The notes beneath the pieces were generated by a model that made no database searches, was not told the DNA's origin, and saw only the letters and a list, made by a program, of their open reading frames with translations. Both the position numbers and the translations under genes were made by a program. 64,000 nt of DNA. Source: Capsicum annuum (taxonomy: Eukaryota; Streptophyta; Magnoliopsida; Solanales; Solanaceae). Positions within the stretch are counted from its first letter, which is position 1, and each line of letters opens with the position of its first letter. The stretch spans positions 90,483,471 through 90,547,470 of the forward strand of contig NC_061115.1 in the NCBI RefSeq assembly GCF_002878395.1, in the 5' to 3' direction. This document shows, piece after piece, positions 47,965 to 58,060 of this stretch.

Positions 47965-48740
47965 TTGGAATCAATTTTAGTCATAAGGGAATTTCTAGAA
48001 GTATTTCTCGAAGATCTTCTTGGGGTTCCTCCTAAAAGAGAAATTCACTTTGAAATAGATCTCCTTCCAGATACCCAACCTATCTCTATTCTATCTTATA
48101 GAATGGCTCCAGCCGAGCTTAAGAAATTGAAGGATCAATTGAAGGATCTCTTAGATAAGGGTTTTATTAGGCCTAGTGTTTCCCCATGGGGTGCTCAAGT
48201 ACTATTTGTGTGCAAAAAGATAGTTCTCTCAGAATGTGCATTGACTACCATTAGTTGAACAAAGTCACCATCAAGAATAAGTACAATCTTCTCAGAATTG
48301 ATGACATGTTTGACCAACTTTAGTGTGCAAGTTATTCCTCTATAGACCTCATATCCGGCTATTATCAGCTTAGAGTCAAAAATATAATATTTCGAAGGCA
48401 AACTTCAGAACTCGATATGGTCACTTTGAATTCCTAGTTATGTCTTTTGGAATAAAAAATGCCCTTGTAGCTTTCATGGACTTGATGAACCGGGTGTTCA
48501 AGCAGAACTTGGATATATTTTTTATAGCCTTCATTGATGACTTCCTTGTCTATTGCCATAGTGAGAATTATCATATAGACCATTTGAGAGTTATGTTGTA
48601 GAACCTTAGAGAGCATCAGCTATTTACTAAGTTTAGCAAGTGTGGATTTTTGTTGAGATCAGTAGATTTCCTTGGTCATATAGTTTTCAATGATGGCATT
48701 CGAATTGATCCTCAAAAGACCAAAGCAGTAAGAAACTGAC
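47965..48740 (+). pseudogene. pol: Element B reverse transcriptase
   Basis: An open stretch of 97 codons covers the N-terminal part: [40 protein letters not shown] and [21 protein letters not shown] frameshift follows at about 48215. Later pieces are YSSIDLISGYYQLRVK (first catalytic Asp) and FFIAFIDDFLVYCHSENYH (Asp pair at 48536-48541). HQLFTKFSKCGFLLRSVDFL comes next. Catalytic residues survive, but three or more frameshifts and stops separate the blocks. Confidence 0.82.
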
Positions 48741-49350
48741 CTAGACCTATCCCTCAATCAGATATCAGGAGTTTCTTGGGTTTGGATGGCTATTACAGAT
48801 GGTTTGTTGAAGTATTTTCTTATATTTCTTCCCAAATGTTGAGGCTAACCCAAAAAAAGTTAAGTTTCAGTGGTTAAATTCCTATGAGAAGAGTTTTCAA
48901 GAGTTGAAGACTCGACTCACTTTTGCCCTAGTCTTGACTTTTTCCAGATGGCACAAATGGGCTCATAGTATATTGTGATGCCTTTAGAATTGGTCTGGGT
49001 TTTGTATTAATGTAGAGAGGTAAGTTCATAGCCTATATCTATAGACAGCTTAATCCCCATGAGAAAAAATTATTTAACCCATGATCTTGAGTTGGCAACT
49101 GTTGTCTTTGCCTTGAAAATTTGAAGGCATTATCTTTATGGGGTTCATGTTGATATGTTCATGGATCATAAAAGTTTACAGTACGTGTTCACGAAGAAAG
49201 AACTAAATCTTCACTAGAAAAGATAGCTTAAATTGTTGAAAGATTATGATATGAGTGTGTTGTATCATTTGGGCAAGACTAGTGTAGTGGTAGATGCCCT
49301 TCGTAGATTTTGTATGGGTAGTTTTGCCCATGTATAAGGAAATAAGGATT
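48741..49350 (+). pseudogene. pol: Element B RNase H
   Basis: Starts in the connection region (FLGLDGYYRWFVEVFSYISS), then LIVYCDAFRIGLGFVLM with the first Asp, a stop, then IAYIYRQLNPHEKKL. DLELATVVFALKI-type text is broken by a frameshift near 49080. It ends with HLGKTSVVVDALRRFCMG near 49300. Decay is heavier here than in the integrase that follows. Confidence 0.72.
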
Positions 49351-50711
49351 TAGTTTCTGAGGTTCATCATCTTGCTAGGTTAGGAGTTTGGTTATTTGAT
49401 TTGGCCGAAAGTTATATATGGGTTCAGAATGGATAGAAATCTTTATTGATTGCTAAAGTAAAAGAAAAACAAGATAGATATCCTAGTTTGGTTAGGTTGA
49501 AGGAGGTAGTTAGAGATCAGAAGGTGGATGTTTTCTCCCAAGAGGGAGATATTGTGCTTCGTTGTCAGGGCAGGTGATGTGTTTCGTGTGTTGATTATTT
49601 GAGACAACGAATATTATCAGAAGCACATAGTGCATGATATTCTATTAACCCTAGAGTAACTAAGATGTACCGTGACTTATAGGAAATCTATTAGTAAAGT
49701 GGTAGGAAAAAAGATATTCCAAAGTTTGTGGCTAAGTTTTTAGACTATCAGCAGGTTAAAGTTGAACACCAAAGGCCTAGTGATATACTTCAGGAATTTA
49801 GCATCCCTACTTGGAAATGGGAGGTAGTGAATATGGATTTTATGATAGGGTTGCCTCGTATGCGTGGTCAACATAATTTAATTTGTGTTATTATAGATAG
49901 CATGACAAAGTCAGCCCATTTTTTGCCAGTTTATACTTTGTACTCAGGTGAGGATTATGCCAGGTTTAACCTTAGGGAGTTGGTGAAGTTGCATGGGATT
50001 CCATTGTCTATCATTTCAGATAGAGGTGCTCAGTTTACCTATCACTTTTGGATGGCTTTTCAAAAGGTTCTTGACACCCAAGTTCACTTCAGTATAGCTT
50101 TTCATCCTTAAATAGATGGTCAGGCAGAGAGGACCATTCAGACTTTAGAGGACATGTTAAGGGCGTATGTTATTGACTTTAAAGGTAGTTGGGATGAACA
50201 TTTATCTTTGATTGACTTTGCCTACAACAATAGTTATCACGCTAGAATTCAAATGGCTCCTTTTGAGACTCTCTATAGGAGGAAATGTAGATCTCCTATT
50301 GGTTGGTTTAAAGTAGGTGAGCCTTCTATGATAGGGCTAGATTCATTATTTGAGGCAATGCAAAAAATTTAGCTAATTTGAGAGAGGCTGAAGACATCCT
50401 AAAGTCATCAAATATCTTATACAGACGTGAGGAGAAGTAACATTGATTTTGAGGTTGGTGACTTTGTCTATTTGAAAATTTCACCTATGAAGAGAGTGAA
50501 GAGATTTGGCAAGAAAAGAAAGCTCATTCCCCTCTTTGTTGGCCCATATAGAATTTTGAGCCATTTTAGAAAGGTAGCTTATGTGCTAGAGTTGCCTGCA
50601 GATTTGGCATTAGTACAACCAGTGTTCCATGTTTCCTTGTTAAAGAAATGCATTGGTGATTCAACTTCTATTGTTCTATTAGAAACTATTGATGTTAAGG
50701 ATAGACTTTCC
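49351..50711 (+). pseudogene. pol: Element B integrase
   Basis: The zinc domain is broken: near 49725 the CxxC pair is Phe and Tyr (KFLDYQQVKVEHQRP). The catalytic core is well kept in the 127-codon frame at 49728-50111: VVNMDFMIGLP (Asp 37 of that frame) and LSIISDRGAQFTYHFW (Asp 98). The frame stops after SIAFHP, where a Gln codon became TAA. The catalytic Glu follows as DGQAERTIQTLEDM, 35 residues after the second Asp when the stop is counted. The C-terminal domain has AYNNSYHARIQMAPFETLYR, GWFKVGE and VYLKISPMKRVKRFGKKRKL. One stop after QKI splits the two last frames. Confidence 0.85.
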
Positions 50712-50873
50712 TAAAAACAAGTCCTAGTTGAGGTCCTTGATCATTAGATTCGTAGTCTAAGGAATAAAGAAGTTCCTTTGGTTAAGGTCCTATGGAAAAA
50801 TGAATTCGTTGAGGGATCCACTTGGGAGGTAAAAGTAGAATACGAGCCAAGTATCCCTATCCTTTCCTTATGA
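50712..50873 (+). pseudogene. pol: Element B chromodomain-like tail
   Basis: After one stop: KQVLVEVLDH, stop, IRSLRNKEVPLVKVLWKNEF, VEGSTWEVKVEYEPSIPILS, then TGA at 50871-50873. The VKVLW..VEG(A/S)TWE core is the conserved part of Tekay/Del chromodomains and agrees with D (5045-5260) and H (56080-56245). Confidence 0.8.
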
Positions 50874-51104
50874 ATTCAGACTTACCTTAAGGTAATGGTT
50901 TCTCTTAAATTGACTCCCTCATTAGCTATCTTAGATATATAACTACCCTTATGTCGTAGCATGTATTTATGAAACTAAGCTCAGTCCAGGTATCATGTTT
51001 CAGACTTCAGTTACTTAATCGCGGTTCAGGCATGAGTGTTTTGTGTATGATCTCAGCCTTTATAGTTCCTCAACTTAAATAGTATAATTTGGGGATAAAT
51101 GATT
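50874..51104 (+). other. Element B 3' untranslated region
   Basis: About 230 bases with no coding signal between the pol stop and the polypurine tract. Confidence 0.6.
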
Positions 51105-51120
51105 CCCAAGAGGGATATAA
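51105..51120 (+). other. Element B polypurine tract
   Basis: CCCAAGAGGGATATAA directly before the LTR start TTTAACACCCC (expected TGTAACACCC, first G changed to T). Confidence 0.65.
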
Positions 51121-53005
51121 TTTAACACCCCATAGTTGTAACGCTCAAATAATGCATTCAAAATTACCTTTTGGACCCTTATTTCAATGGTAGACCGTGT
51201 TTAGATGTTTTGGATTTAGTTAAGGGTGATTTTAGGCCTTAAAAATGAATGTGCATCTCATGGTAGACCTTGTGCTAAGGATGTGCATTTCATTGCAATT
51301 GCAAATAACCACTAGATAAGGTATGCTATTGGCATGCACCGCACAACCCCCAGGTATGCTGTTGGTGTGCCCCCCCTCCCCAAGTGTGCTATTGGAGTGT
51401 ATTGCACAACCAAAGCACAGTGCTAAAAGTTTCTCTGTTTTGACTTAAACTAAGGGCATTAAAGTTTTTTCACACCCCTAAAACATCCCTAATAATACTT
51501 AAATGAATTAAGGGATCTTTAAATACATTACCTCCACCCCATTAAACCCAAACATTTAGTACGCAGTTAAAAACCCTTCCCCTCTTCCCAAGAACAAAAC
51601 TCAAGCTTATTCTCTCAAGAAACACAAGGAATTAAGTTTTGATTTCAAGATTTCTTCAAGAATCCATTCTATTAAGATATGTGGGGTTTTAAACAAGGTT
51701 AATCTTTCATCCCTGTGCCCAAATGTATGATTTTTCAAGTTGAACTTACATTTTTTAAGTTAAGGTTCATTCCTAAATCATCGTGTGTTGAAAGCATGGA
51801 ATTATCATGTCATTTAAGGGACTACAGAGCATAATTGTTGTACTTACTCATGTTTTAAACCACAATTTTGATATTTTATCTTGAATTTTGTTATTTTGAT
51901 GAGAAAGTGTTATTCTCCTAAGTTAAATACATCCCTATGCTTAAATTTATGTACTATACTCATGTATTGAATTGTCCAATGTTTTGAGTCCCTGAACTAT
52001 GGCCTCATATTACTATTTTAAGAGTTGTTGTATTTTTGTAGTCATTTAGTGCTAGAAGGTTATGAACACTCGAAACTTACGTGTGTACTTGCTATTTAAG
52101 ATTTTTCAAATTACATATTAGCCAGACCATGATTTTATTACTATGTTCAAGTTCAAGTTGATCCTTGTCAGTAAAGTACCATGTTATGTTGAACCATGAA
52201 TAACACCAGTGTCATTCAGTTGGGATTAGTATTTAGAACCGAGAGGGAAGTGTGGGTTTCGTGCATCCTATTTCCCAGATCAACGTGCCCTCGTAGGACT
52301 TCGGTACTCTCCAAAGAGCGTTTCCCCCTTTTGCCAAATTGGGCTTAGTTTAGTGATCACTCCAGTTCTGGTTCTACTCCAATGGAAAGGATGGAACAAC
52401 CCTCCTCAATGTGGGTCAAATGTTGGAATCCATGGTAATATCCATAGTTTATGTAAGTTACATGATTGTTCCCACAGTTTCAGTCAGTATTGACAGTCTA
52501 TTTCAGTTCAGTTTTGCTATACCAAGTAGTCAATTTTCAACAATTATTTATTCAGTTATACAAATTGCACCAGTTGTTCAGATAATGTCAGTGTATTGAA
52601 AAACTTAGTCTTCCATATTAGTTTTAGATGTTCATGTAATTACATTCAGTTTTTATATGTATTTCAGTTAGTCCTTACCTCATGCACCAGTATGTTCAAA
52701 GTACTGTTCGCATACTTTTCTCTTATGCTATGTTGTCTTATAACATAGGTTCAGACGCATAGTTTCCCGACCATCTTTAGACAGCTCAGCAGTTCCCTCC
52801 AGTGTTTATCGGATACTTCAGACATGCCATTTTATATATTTCAATATTCAGGCTGATAATACCTTATTGGTTAATTATCAGCACATGTTGTTTTACTTTT
52901 ATTTTATTCAGTGCTCATAGTAGGTACCAGACCATAGGTTAGCTTAATGTCACTTGTGGCCTTAAGCAGCGTGTCGTGACTAGGGAGTAGCCTTGGGTCG
53001 TGACA
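51121..53005 (+). repeat. Element B 3' LTR (1885 bp)
   Basis: Aligns with the 5' LTR pieces in order. It ends GGGTCGTGACA. A gap of about 200 bases at 52799 corresponds to 45646-45849 in the 5' LTR and lies at a short CCAG/GCAG similarity. It holds three uninterrupted U3 repeat motifs (51313-51420), showing the sequence before A inserted in the other LTR. The frame at 52411-52599 is chance. Confidence 0.83.
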
Positions 53006-53010
53006 TAATC
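53006..53010. repeat. Target-site duplication of B, right (TAATC)
   Basis: One mismatch to GAATC at 34811-34815. Confidence 0.65.
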
Positions 53011-53902
53011 ACATCACATTCTTGAAATGAGTCTCAACTTTTTGACTCACCTTTAATTCTCTGCACTCATTTAACCCTTGAAGCCTGTATGTTGTGGCAT
53101 GCTTGGTTTTGGGTAACTTGATGAAATCAATAATGGTGGCACTAGCTACATCTTATAAACTCCCATTATGAATGACCAATGAGCACACATTCTCCTTGAT
53201 AAGACATTTCGAATGAAATATATTTTTCCTTTGGCTTAGGTTATCTAATGCCTTACTAATCAATACTCATCTTACTTCAAAGTTTGTAACCTCAAACTCT
53301 CCATTTTGAGGCCAAGAATACTCATTCCCTCTCTCTAGATTCTCATATTCCTCAAATATCTCTTCTTTTTAGGGCTCTTCTTCATCATTATCTTGTTTCC
53401 CACCTCCTCTACAAGGTAATATATCTCCATTCTGTAAGGACTACATTTCTTTAATTAGGACATTCACTTGCCTTGTGTCCCCATCCTTGACATTTTAAAC
53501 ATTAAAAACCTTAAGAATTATAGGTTGGATACTTCTTACCTTCATTCCTAGGTGGGTACTTTGGAACACTCTTCTCAATGGGCTTCTATTCAGTAGACTT
53601 GCTAAATTCTTTATTCTTGTTCCAACCCAATGATGATTGGGCTACCTCTTTATTCTTTCCACAAGAGTTGGTCATTGTGTATCCCTTGGGTCTGAAATGT
53701 GGCATTCCTAGAGGTCTATCTCAACTTCCGAAGTCGCTTGAAATATTTCTTCTATAGTAGCAAACTTATGGAAAGTCATTAGGGAGGAGATCTCCATGTT
53801 CAACCCTATATTAAATGGATGATGGTGTGTTCCACATTCTCTTGCTACTCAAGTTTTATGATTAACTGTTGAAATTCATCATAGTAAGCCAAACGCTCTT
53901 GT
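53011..53902 (-). pseudogene. gag: Element G gag (3' part) and protease N-terminal part
   Basis: The minus strand carries an intact zinc knuckle at about 53458-53502, CLKCQGWGHKASEC (C-x2-C-x4-H-x4-C), in a frame with a stop just before it. Towards B the protease follows: IFHSKCLIKENVCSLVIHNG (the Asp of the active-site triplet appears as His), then VASATIIDFIKLPKTKHATT, YRLQGLNECRELKVSQKVET and HFKNVM at the B boundary. The wording is Reina-like. The capsid part toward 53902 is decayed and is cut by H. Confidence 0.75.
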
Positions 53903-55925
53903 TGTCACGACCCAAACCAGGGCCTATTTGTGACGGGTATCTCAAACCCACCGTAGGCCGGAGAGCACCCCCTTAGCCTAACCTCTAGAGCACATAAATG
54001 TATACAACAAAATCCAACCAAAAATAATAGTAAGATAGATAGATAGGCCAACTGAAAGTTTTAACAATCAAAATGAACAACCAATACCACAACTGTCCAC
54101 AAAGGCTCTAAAACACGAATACCACCCTAGGTCAGAACATGCTCCCGACAATGAAAAAGAAAAGTCACAGTTCCAAAAATCTAAAAAGAAACCTAATAAA
54201 ATGGTAGGTCTTTCAGAAAGATGGATGCTCACCACTTCACAAAACTTAACTAATGTACCACACCACCTAATGCTATATAAGAGTAATAGGAAAACCCTCG
54301 AAACCTACATCATGAAATAATATAACATCCAGGGATGGTCTGTAGGATAAGCACTGGCATGTAACTCAAGTAAAGTACAATGTAATTCCAATTCCAAAAA
54401 CCAGTCAAAATCATATGCGCACCATTCATATATCGATATATAGGATGCCGGGATATGGACAAGCGTCATGAACATGAGAGTTCAAAACCTTATCCTAAAC
54501 TGTGTAGCTCGCTTCATCCTAAAGGTACCTATGGGCTATATGTAACTGTATTAGCTACACAAATCAAAGAAGTTCAAAGGAAAGGCTAAAGACACCAAGG
54601 TAATAGCCATTCAAATATATATATAGTGTGTACCATCCACATGTCATATAGAACCCCACACCGACAAATGTGGTATCCAGTGTTGGTCCCCCTGTACCTC
54701 TACTATCATGGTGAGCTGCACAATTCCCATTAAGCCCAAATTACAACAATTTTGACACAAACCCAACAAAAAACTCAGGAGTCAATCATTAAGGCATTTA
54801 CCGACATGGTATGATCATACCAGTTTTGCTTGAAAGCTTATATATAATTATACTGAAATGATATGGTCATACCAGTTATGCTTGAAAGTTTATATATAAT
54901 TATGCCATACCAAGCCAATTAACCTTTAGATTTCCAAGTTCTAATTAAAAATCTAAACCATGGCCACCATGGGCCTTCCAAAACAAATTTGATTATCCAG
55001 TATCCTTTAATGAAATGAAAGGTTCCAAATCTAAGTTAAATCATGCAATTCCCTATTCAAAACCACAGTTATGAAGGTGGATTGAGGTTAATGCCATTAC
55101 CAATCCAAAGTTCTAATAATTTGGGGAAACCTATGTTCCCCATTCCAATCCCCATAACTATGCACCTATCGAGTCCCAAAAAACGTCAATTAAAGCATGA
55201 ATAGCACATTTAAAACATGTGAAAAACAATTAAAGTAATCACCATCAAAATACCTCAACCTAATTTCAAACCCAACAATGAAATCACATGAATATTAATC
55301 CAATTTATGCCATAGTGATGAATACAAGTTTAGGGAGGAGAGACATGCCTGAAATATGAAAGAAATTTAAAGGAATTCCAAGGTCGGAGCTTGAATATTG
55401 AATCCCTTGTAAAACCCTAGTATTCTCTTGCCATGAGAGTTAAAGAGGAGCGAGTAGTGTTTTTTATTTGATCAAAGAAATAAATGGGGTCATTATAGTG
55501 TTTTTATGTCATGGGTAAAGTGTAAAGTGAGGAAACGACCAAAAAACACCAATCAAAATGGGCAGGAAAAATAAGGGCTAGTTGTCATGGCTTGGATAAT
55601 GGCTTATGACGACTGATCACGATTCGTTGCCTGAACTCGTGAAATGAGCATCAAAAATCTCGTCCTTCACTATTATGGCCTCGATTCGCACATCATGACT
55701 CATTACCCATAATCACGAGTCATGACAAAGACTCATTATCAAAGAAGAACACATGGGCGACCTCACTATTTAGACAATCTGTCCCTTCCAATGACTCATT
55801 ATGTGACATCACGACTCGTTACCTGGACCATTGGCACTGGCAGTGTTGACACAAAATTTAGAAACTTGGTTAATTCATTACTCAACTCTTGGAGGGTCTA
55901 AAGCTCAAGAACTTGGGTTGTCACA
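53903..55925 (-). repeat. Element H 3' LTR (2023 bp)
   Basis: The minus strand opens TGTGACAACCCAAGTTCTTG and closes GGTTTGGGTCGTGACA, giving TG...CA ends with a TGTGACAACCC/GGGTCGTGACA inverted similarity. No gene is present. Short runs such as ATGATATGGTCATACCAGTT repeat twice at 54809-54899. Confidence 0.82.
54808..54903. repeat. Tandem duplication, about 60-bp unit (H LTR)
   Basis: Two head-to-tail copies of a unit running from ATGGTATGATCATACCAGTT through GCTTGAAAGCTTATATATAA. The copies differ at a few bases. Each copy contains the near-palindrome GGTATGATCATACC or GATATGGTCATACC. Confidence 0.75.
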
Positions 55926-55940
55926 TCACCCCCTCCCTAA
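55926..55940 (-). other. Element H polypurine tract
   Basis: The minus strand reads CCTTAGGGAGGGGGTGA up to the LTR start; the AGGGAGGGGG core is a classic purine primer. Confidence 0.78.
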
Positions 55941-56079
55941 GGATCATTCATCCCCGAATAAGGAGTTACGACACTCTTAGCACGAAAAGAAAGAATACAA
56001 ACAAAATCCAAGGACAAAATTGAAATGCCATAAGAGGGTGAATGAAAATCATACCTTATGCATTTTCATCCAACGCAAG

Positions 56080-56245
56080 GAACAAAAATGGCTATTTGGT
56101 TCTCATATCTTCCTCATCTTCCCATGTAGCTTCTTCTACCTTTTGATTCCCGCAAAGCACCTTTAACGAAGCTATATCCTTAGTCCTCAACATACAAACT
56201 TGTCTATACAATATCTCAATCAAAACTTTCTCATATGACAAGGAA
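56080..56245 (-). pseudogene. pol: Element H chromodomain-like tail
   Basis: The minus strand reads SYEKVLIEILYRQVCMLRTK, DIASLKVLCGNQKVEEATWE and DEEDMRTK, then a stop before the terminal PFL. The usual Trp of VLW is Cys. Otherwise the domain is complete and in one frame, the best-kept chromodomain of the window. About 140 bases separate it from the polypurine tract. Confidence 0.8.
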
Positions 56246-57140
56246 TCCAAAAATGCCAACATCCTCAATATTCATTATCGAAAAAAGGATCACCCACATA
56301 TGTCTTCAGCATAAACACACGAAAAATAAGTTGAATAGAAGCCAAACATGCTTGTAAATCTAACTCGTAAGGGATATTCCCAATCCTTTTTACAACTTGA
56401 TATAGACCAATGTAACAGGGACTGAGCTTCCCCTTCTTCCCAAATATTATGACTCCTTTCATAGGAGAAACCTTCAAGAATACCCAATCACTAACCTCAA
56501 ATTCCAACTCTCTTTGCCTCACATCTAAATAAGACTTTTAGTGACTCTGAGCAGTCTTAAGTATTTCTCTAATAATATTCAAATTCTCTAGGACTTGGTG
56601 AACCAAGTTAGGAACAAACAACCTAGTCTCACCTACCTCGAAGAACCTAATAGGAGACCTGTACCTTTTACCATAAAGAGCTTCAAAAGAGCTATCTAAA
56701 TGCTAGAATGATAACTATTATTCTAAACAAACTCAATAAGTGGAAAATTATCAACCAACTACCCTTAAAATCAATCACACAGGCCCTTGGCATATCCTTC
56801 AAAGTTTGAATAGTATTCTTTTATTGTCTATCCATTTTATGGTGGAAACCGGTGCTAAGGTTCACCTGAGTACCTAAACCTTTCTAAAAGAAATGCCAAA
56901 ATTGAGAAGAAAACTACGTACCTCGATCTGAGATAATGGATACCAACGCTCCATCCAATTTAACTATCTCCTAAATGAACAACTTAGCATAATCCTCTCC
57001 CGAGTAATTAGTCCTCACAAGTATAAAGTAAGAAAACTTAGTCATCCTATCCACATTGACCCAAATATAATTATACTAATTTCGAGACTACAGAATACCC
57101 ATAACAAAAGCTATATTGATCATCTCCCATTTCCACATAG
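56246..57140 (-). pseudogene. pol: Element H integrase, truncated
   Basis: The minus strand starts at the core entry with MWKWEMINIAFVMG, where the first catalytic Asp is Ala. It continues RMTKFSYFILVRTNYSGEDY, AKLF and VSIISDRGT (second Asp). The Glu of the GQxERTIQ motif is lost (stop and Lys: RQ*KNTIQTLKDM). The C-terminal domain MRQRELEFEVSDWVFLKVSP, then GKKGKLSPCYIGLYQV and FRVFMLKTYVGDP, is open at 56522-56265. The zinc domain and everything upstream are missing. Confidence 0.78.
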
Positions 57141-58060
57141 GAAACTCTATCTCTTGAGAATGAAGGCGGTGTCTTTAGCAGACAATGAAGGAAAGAGAGT
57201 TGTTGGATTTTTGATAAAGAACATCTCTCACTTTGGTATTCCATGCACCATAATAAGTGATGGAGGTTCTCATTTTTGTAACAAGATGTTCCGGGATGCC
57301 TTGGCAAAGTATGGGGTGAAGCAGCATAAGGTAGCCACACCTTTCCATCCATAAAATAGTGGTAAAAAAAAGTATCTAACTGGTAAATCAAGCCCATTCT
57401 ATCCAAGACCGTTAAAGCAAATAGAAGTGATTGGTCGAGAAAAATTGATGATGCTATGTGGGCGTACTGAACGGCCTTCAAGACACCCATCATAATGCCT
57501 CCTTACCAACTAGTCTTTGCTAAATCTTATCTCTTACCTATGGAGTTAGAACATGAGGTATTGTGGCACTCAAGAATTTGAACATAATTTGGAAGGAAAT
57601 AGATTATATGATACTAGACAAACTGAATGAGATGGACAAATTTCAACTTCGAACTTATAAGTGTTGATTTTTACAAAGAAAGAATAAAGCGGCACCATGA
57701 TCAGAGAATTAAAAGAAGATACTTCCAAGTTAATGATTAGGTGTTATTGTTCAACTCAAGATTTAAGATTTTCCCGCGAAAGTTAAAATTAAAGTGGTTA
57801 AGGCAATTTAAAATGACATAAATCTTTCCATACGGAGTGGTTGAATTGAAAACAAAGAGGGAAGTATGTTCAAGGTCAATAGAAAAAGGATCAAGCAATA
57901 CATTGGACCAATGTATGAGGTAAAAGTGTTGTATATGGTTTATCTTGATGAAGTTTGAGTAATCAAGATAACTGGGTTATGCCCGAGGTTAAATTAGGTG
58001 CTAGTGGGAGGTTACCCACAATGTGTTTTCAAATCATGCAGGTAGTTATTTTCCACTCAT
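57141..58060 (+). pseudogene. pol: Element K integrase, truncated
   Basis: Begins after the first catalytic Asp: MKAVSLADNEGKRVVGFLIK, NISHFGIPCTIISDGGSHFC (second Asp) and NKMFRDALAKYGVKQHKVAT, stopping after PFHP. The Glu motif after it is degraded (two Lys replace Ala-Glu). TVKANRSDWSRKIDDAMWAY and TAFKTPIIMPPYQLVFAKSY, then LLPMELEHE, follow after a frameshift; these are Athila/Tat C-terminal landmarks. Further on (57700-57960) only scattered words remain. The zinc domain, first Asp and all upstream pol are missing. Confidence 0.75.

Larger units (their letters stand above)
34816..53005 (+). mobile_element. Element B: Tekay/Del-like Ty3/gypsy retrotransposon, interrupted by A
   Basis: 5' LTR in two pieces (34816-34997, 44224-46053), internal region 46054-51120 and 3' LTR 51121-53005, all plus strand. 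The internal order gag, protease, RT, RNase H, integrase, chromodomain is complete, but every domain is broken. Protein wording and the 2-kb LTR fit the Tekay/Del clade. It is inserted in G's protease with a nearly perfect 5-bp duplication. Confidence 0.85.
31161..53902 (-). mobile_element. Element G: Reina-like chromovirus, interrupted by B
   Basis: Minus strand: gag and the first part of protease at 53011-53902; the rest of protease, RT, RNase H and integrase at 34815-31896; polypurine tract and 3' LTR at 31895-31161. B (34816-53005) is inserted in protease. The RT and RNase H wording, including NVLRKQELFANLEKCSFYVD and HYLWPKEFVIxxDHESLKH-type text, is that of the Reina clade as I know it. 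The 5' side of gag is cut by H, so the 5' LTR is not seen. Confidence 0.75.
53903..57140 (-). mobile_element. Element H: 3' half of a Tekay/Del-like element
   Basis: Minus strand: integrase (57140-56246), chromodomain tail, polypurine tract and a complete 2023-bp 3' LTR (55925-53903). It was inserted in G's gag at 53902; the five bases there are CTTGT and no second copy is visible, because the other end is missing. It stops abruptly inside integrase at about 57140, where the plus-strand integrase of K begins. Confidence 0.75.

Noticed and set aside
57071..57493. 140-codon minus-strand frame, the longest but one in the window
   Set aside because: Crosses the H/K junction and is antisense to K's integrase; its N-terminal part has no motif. 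Not a fusion gene.
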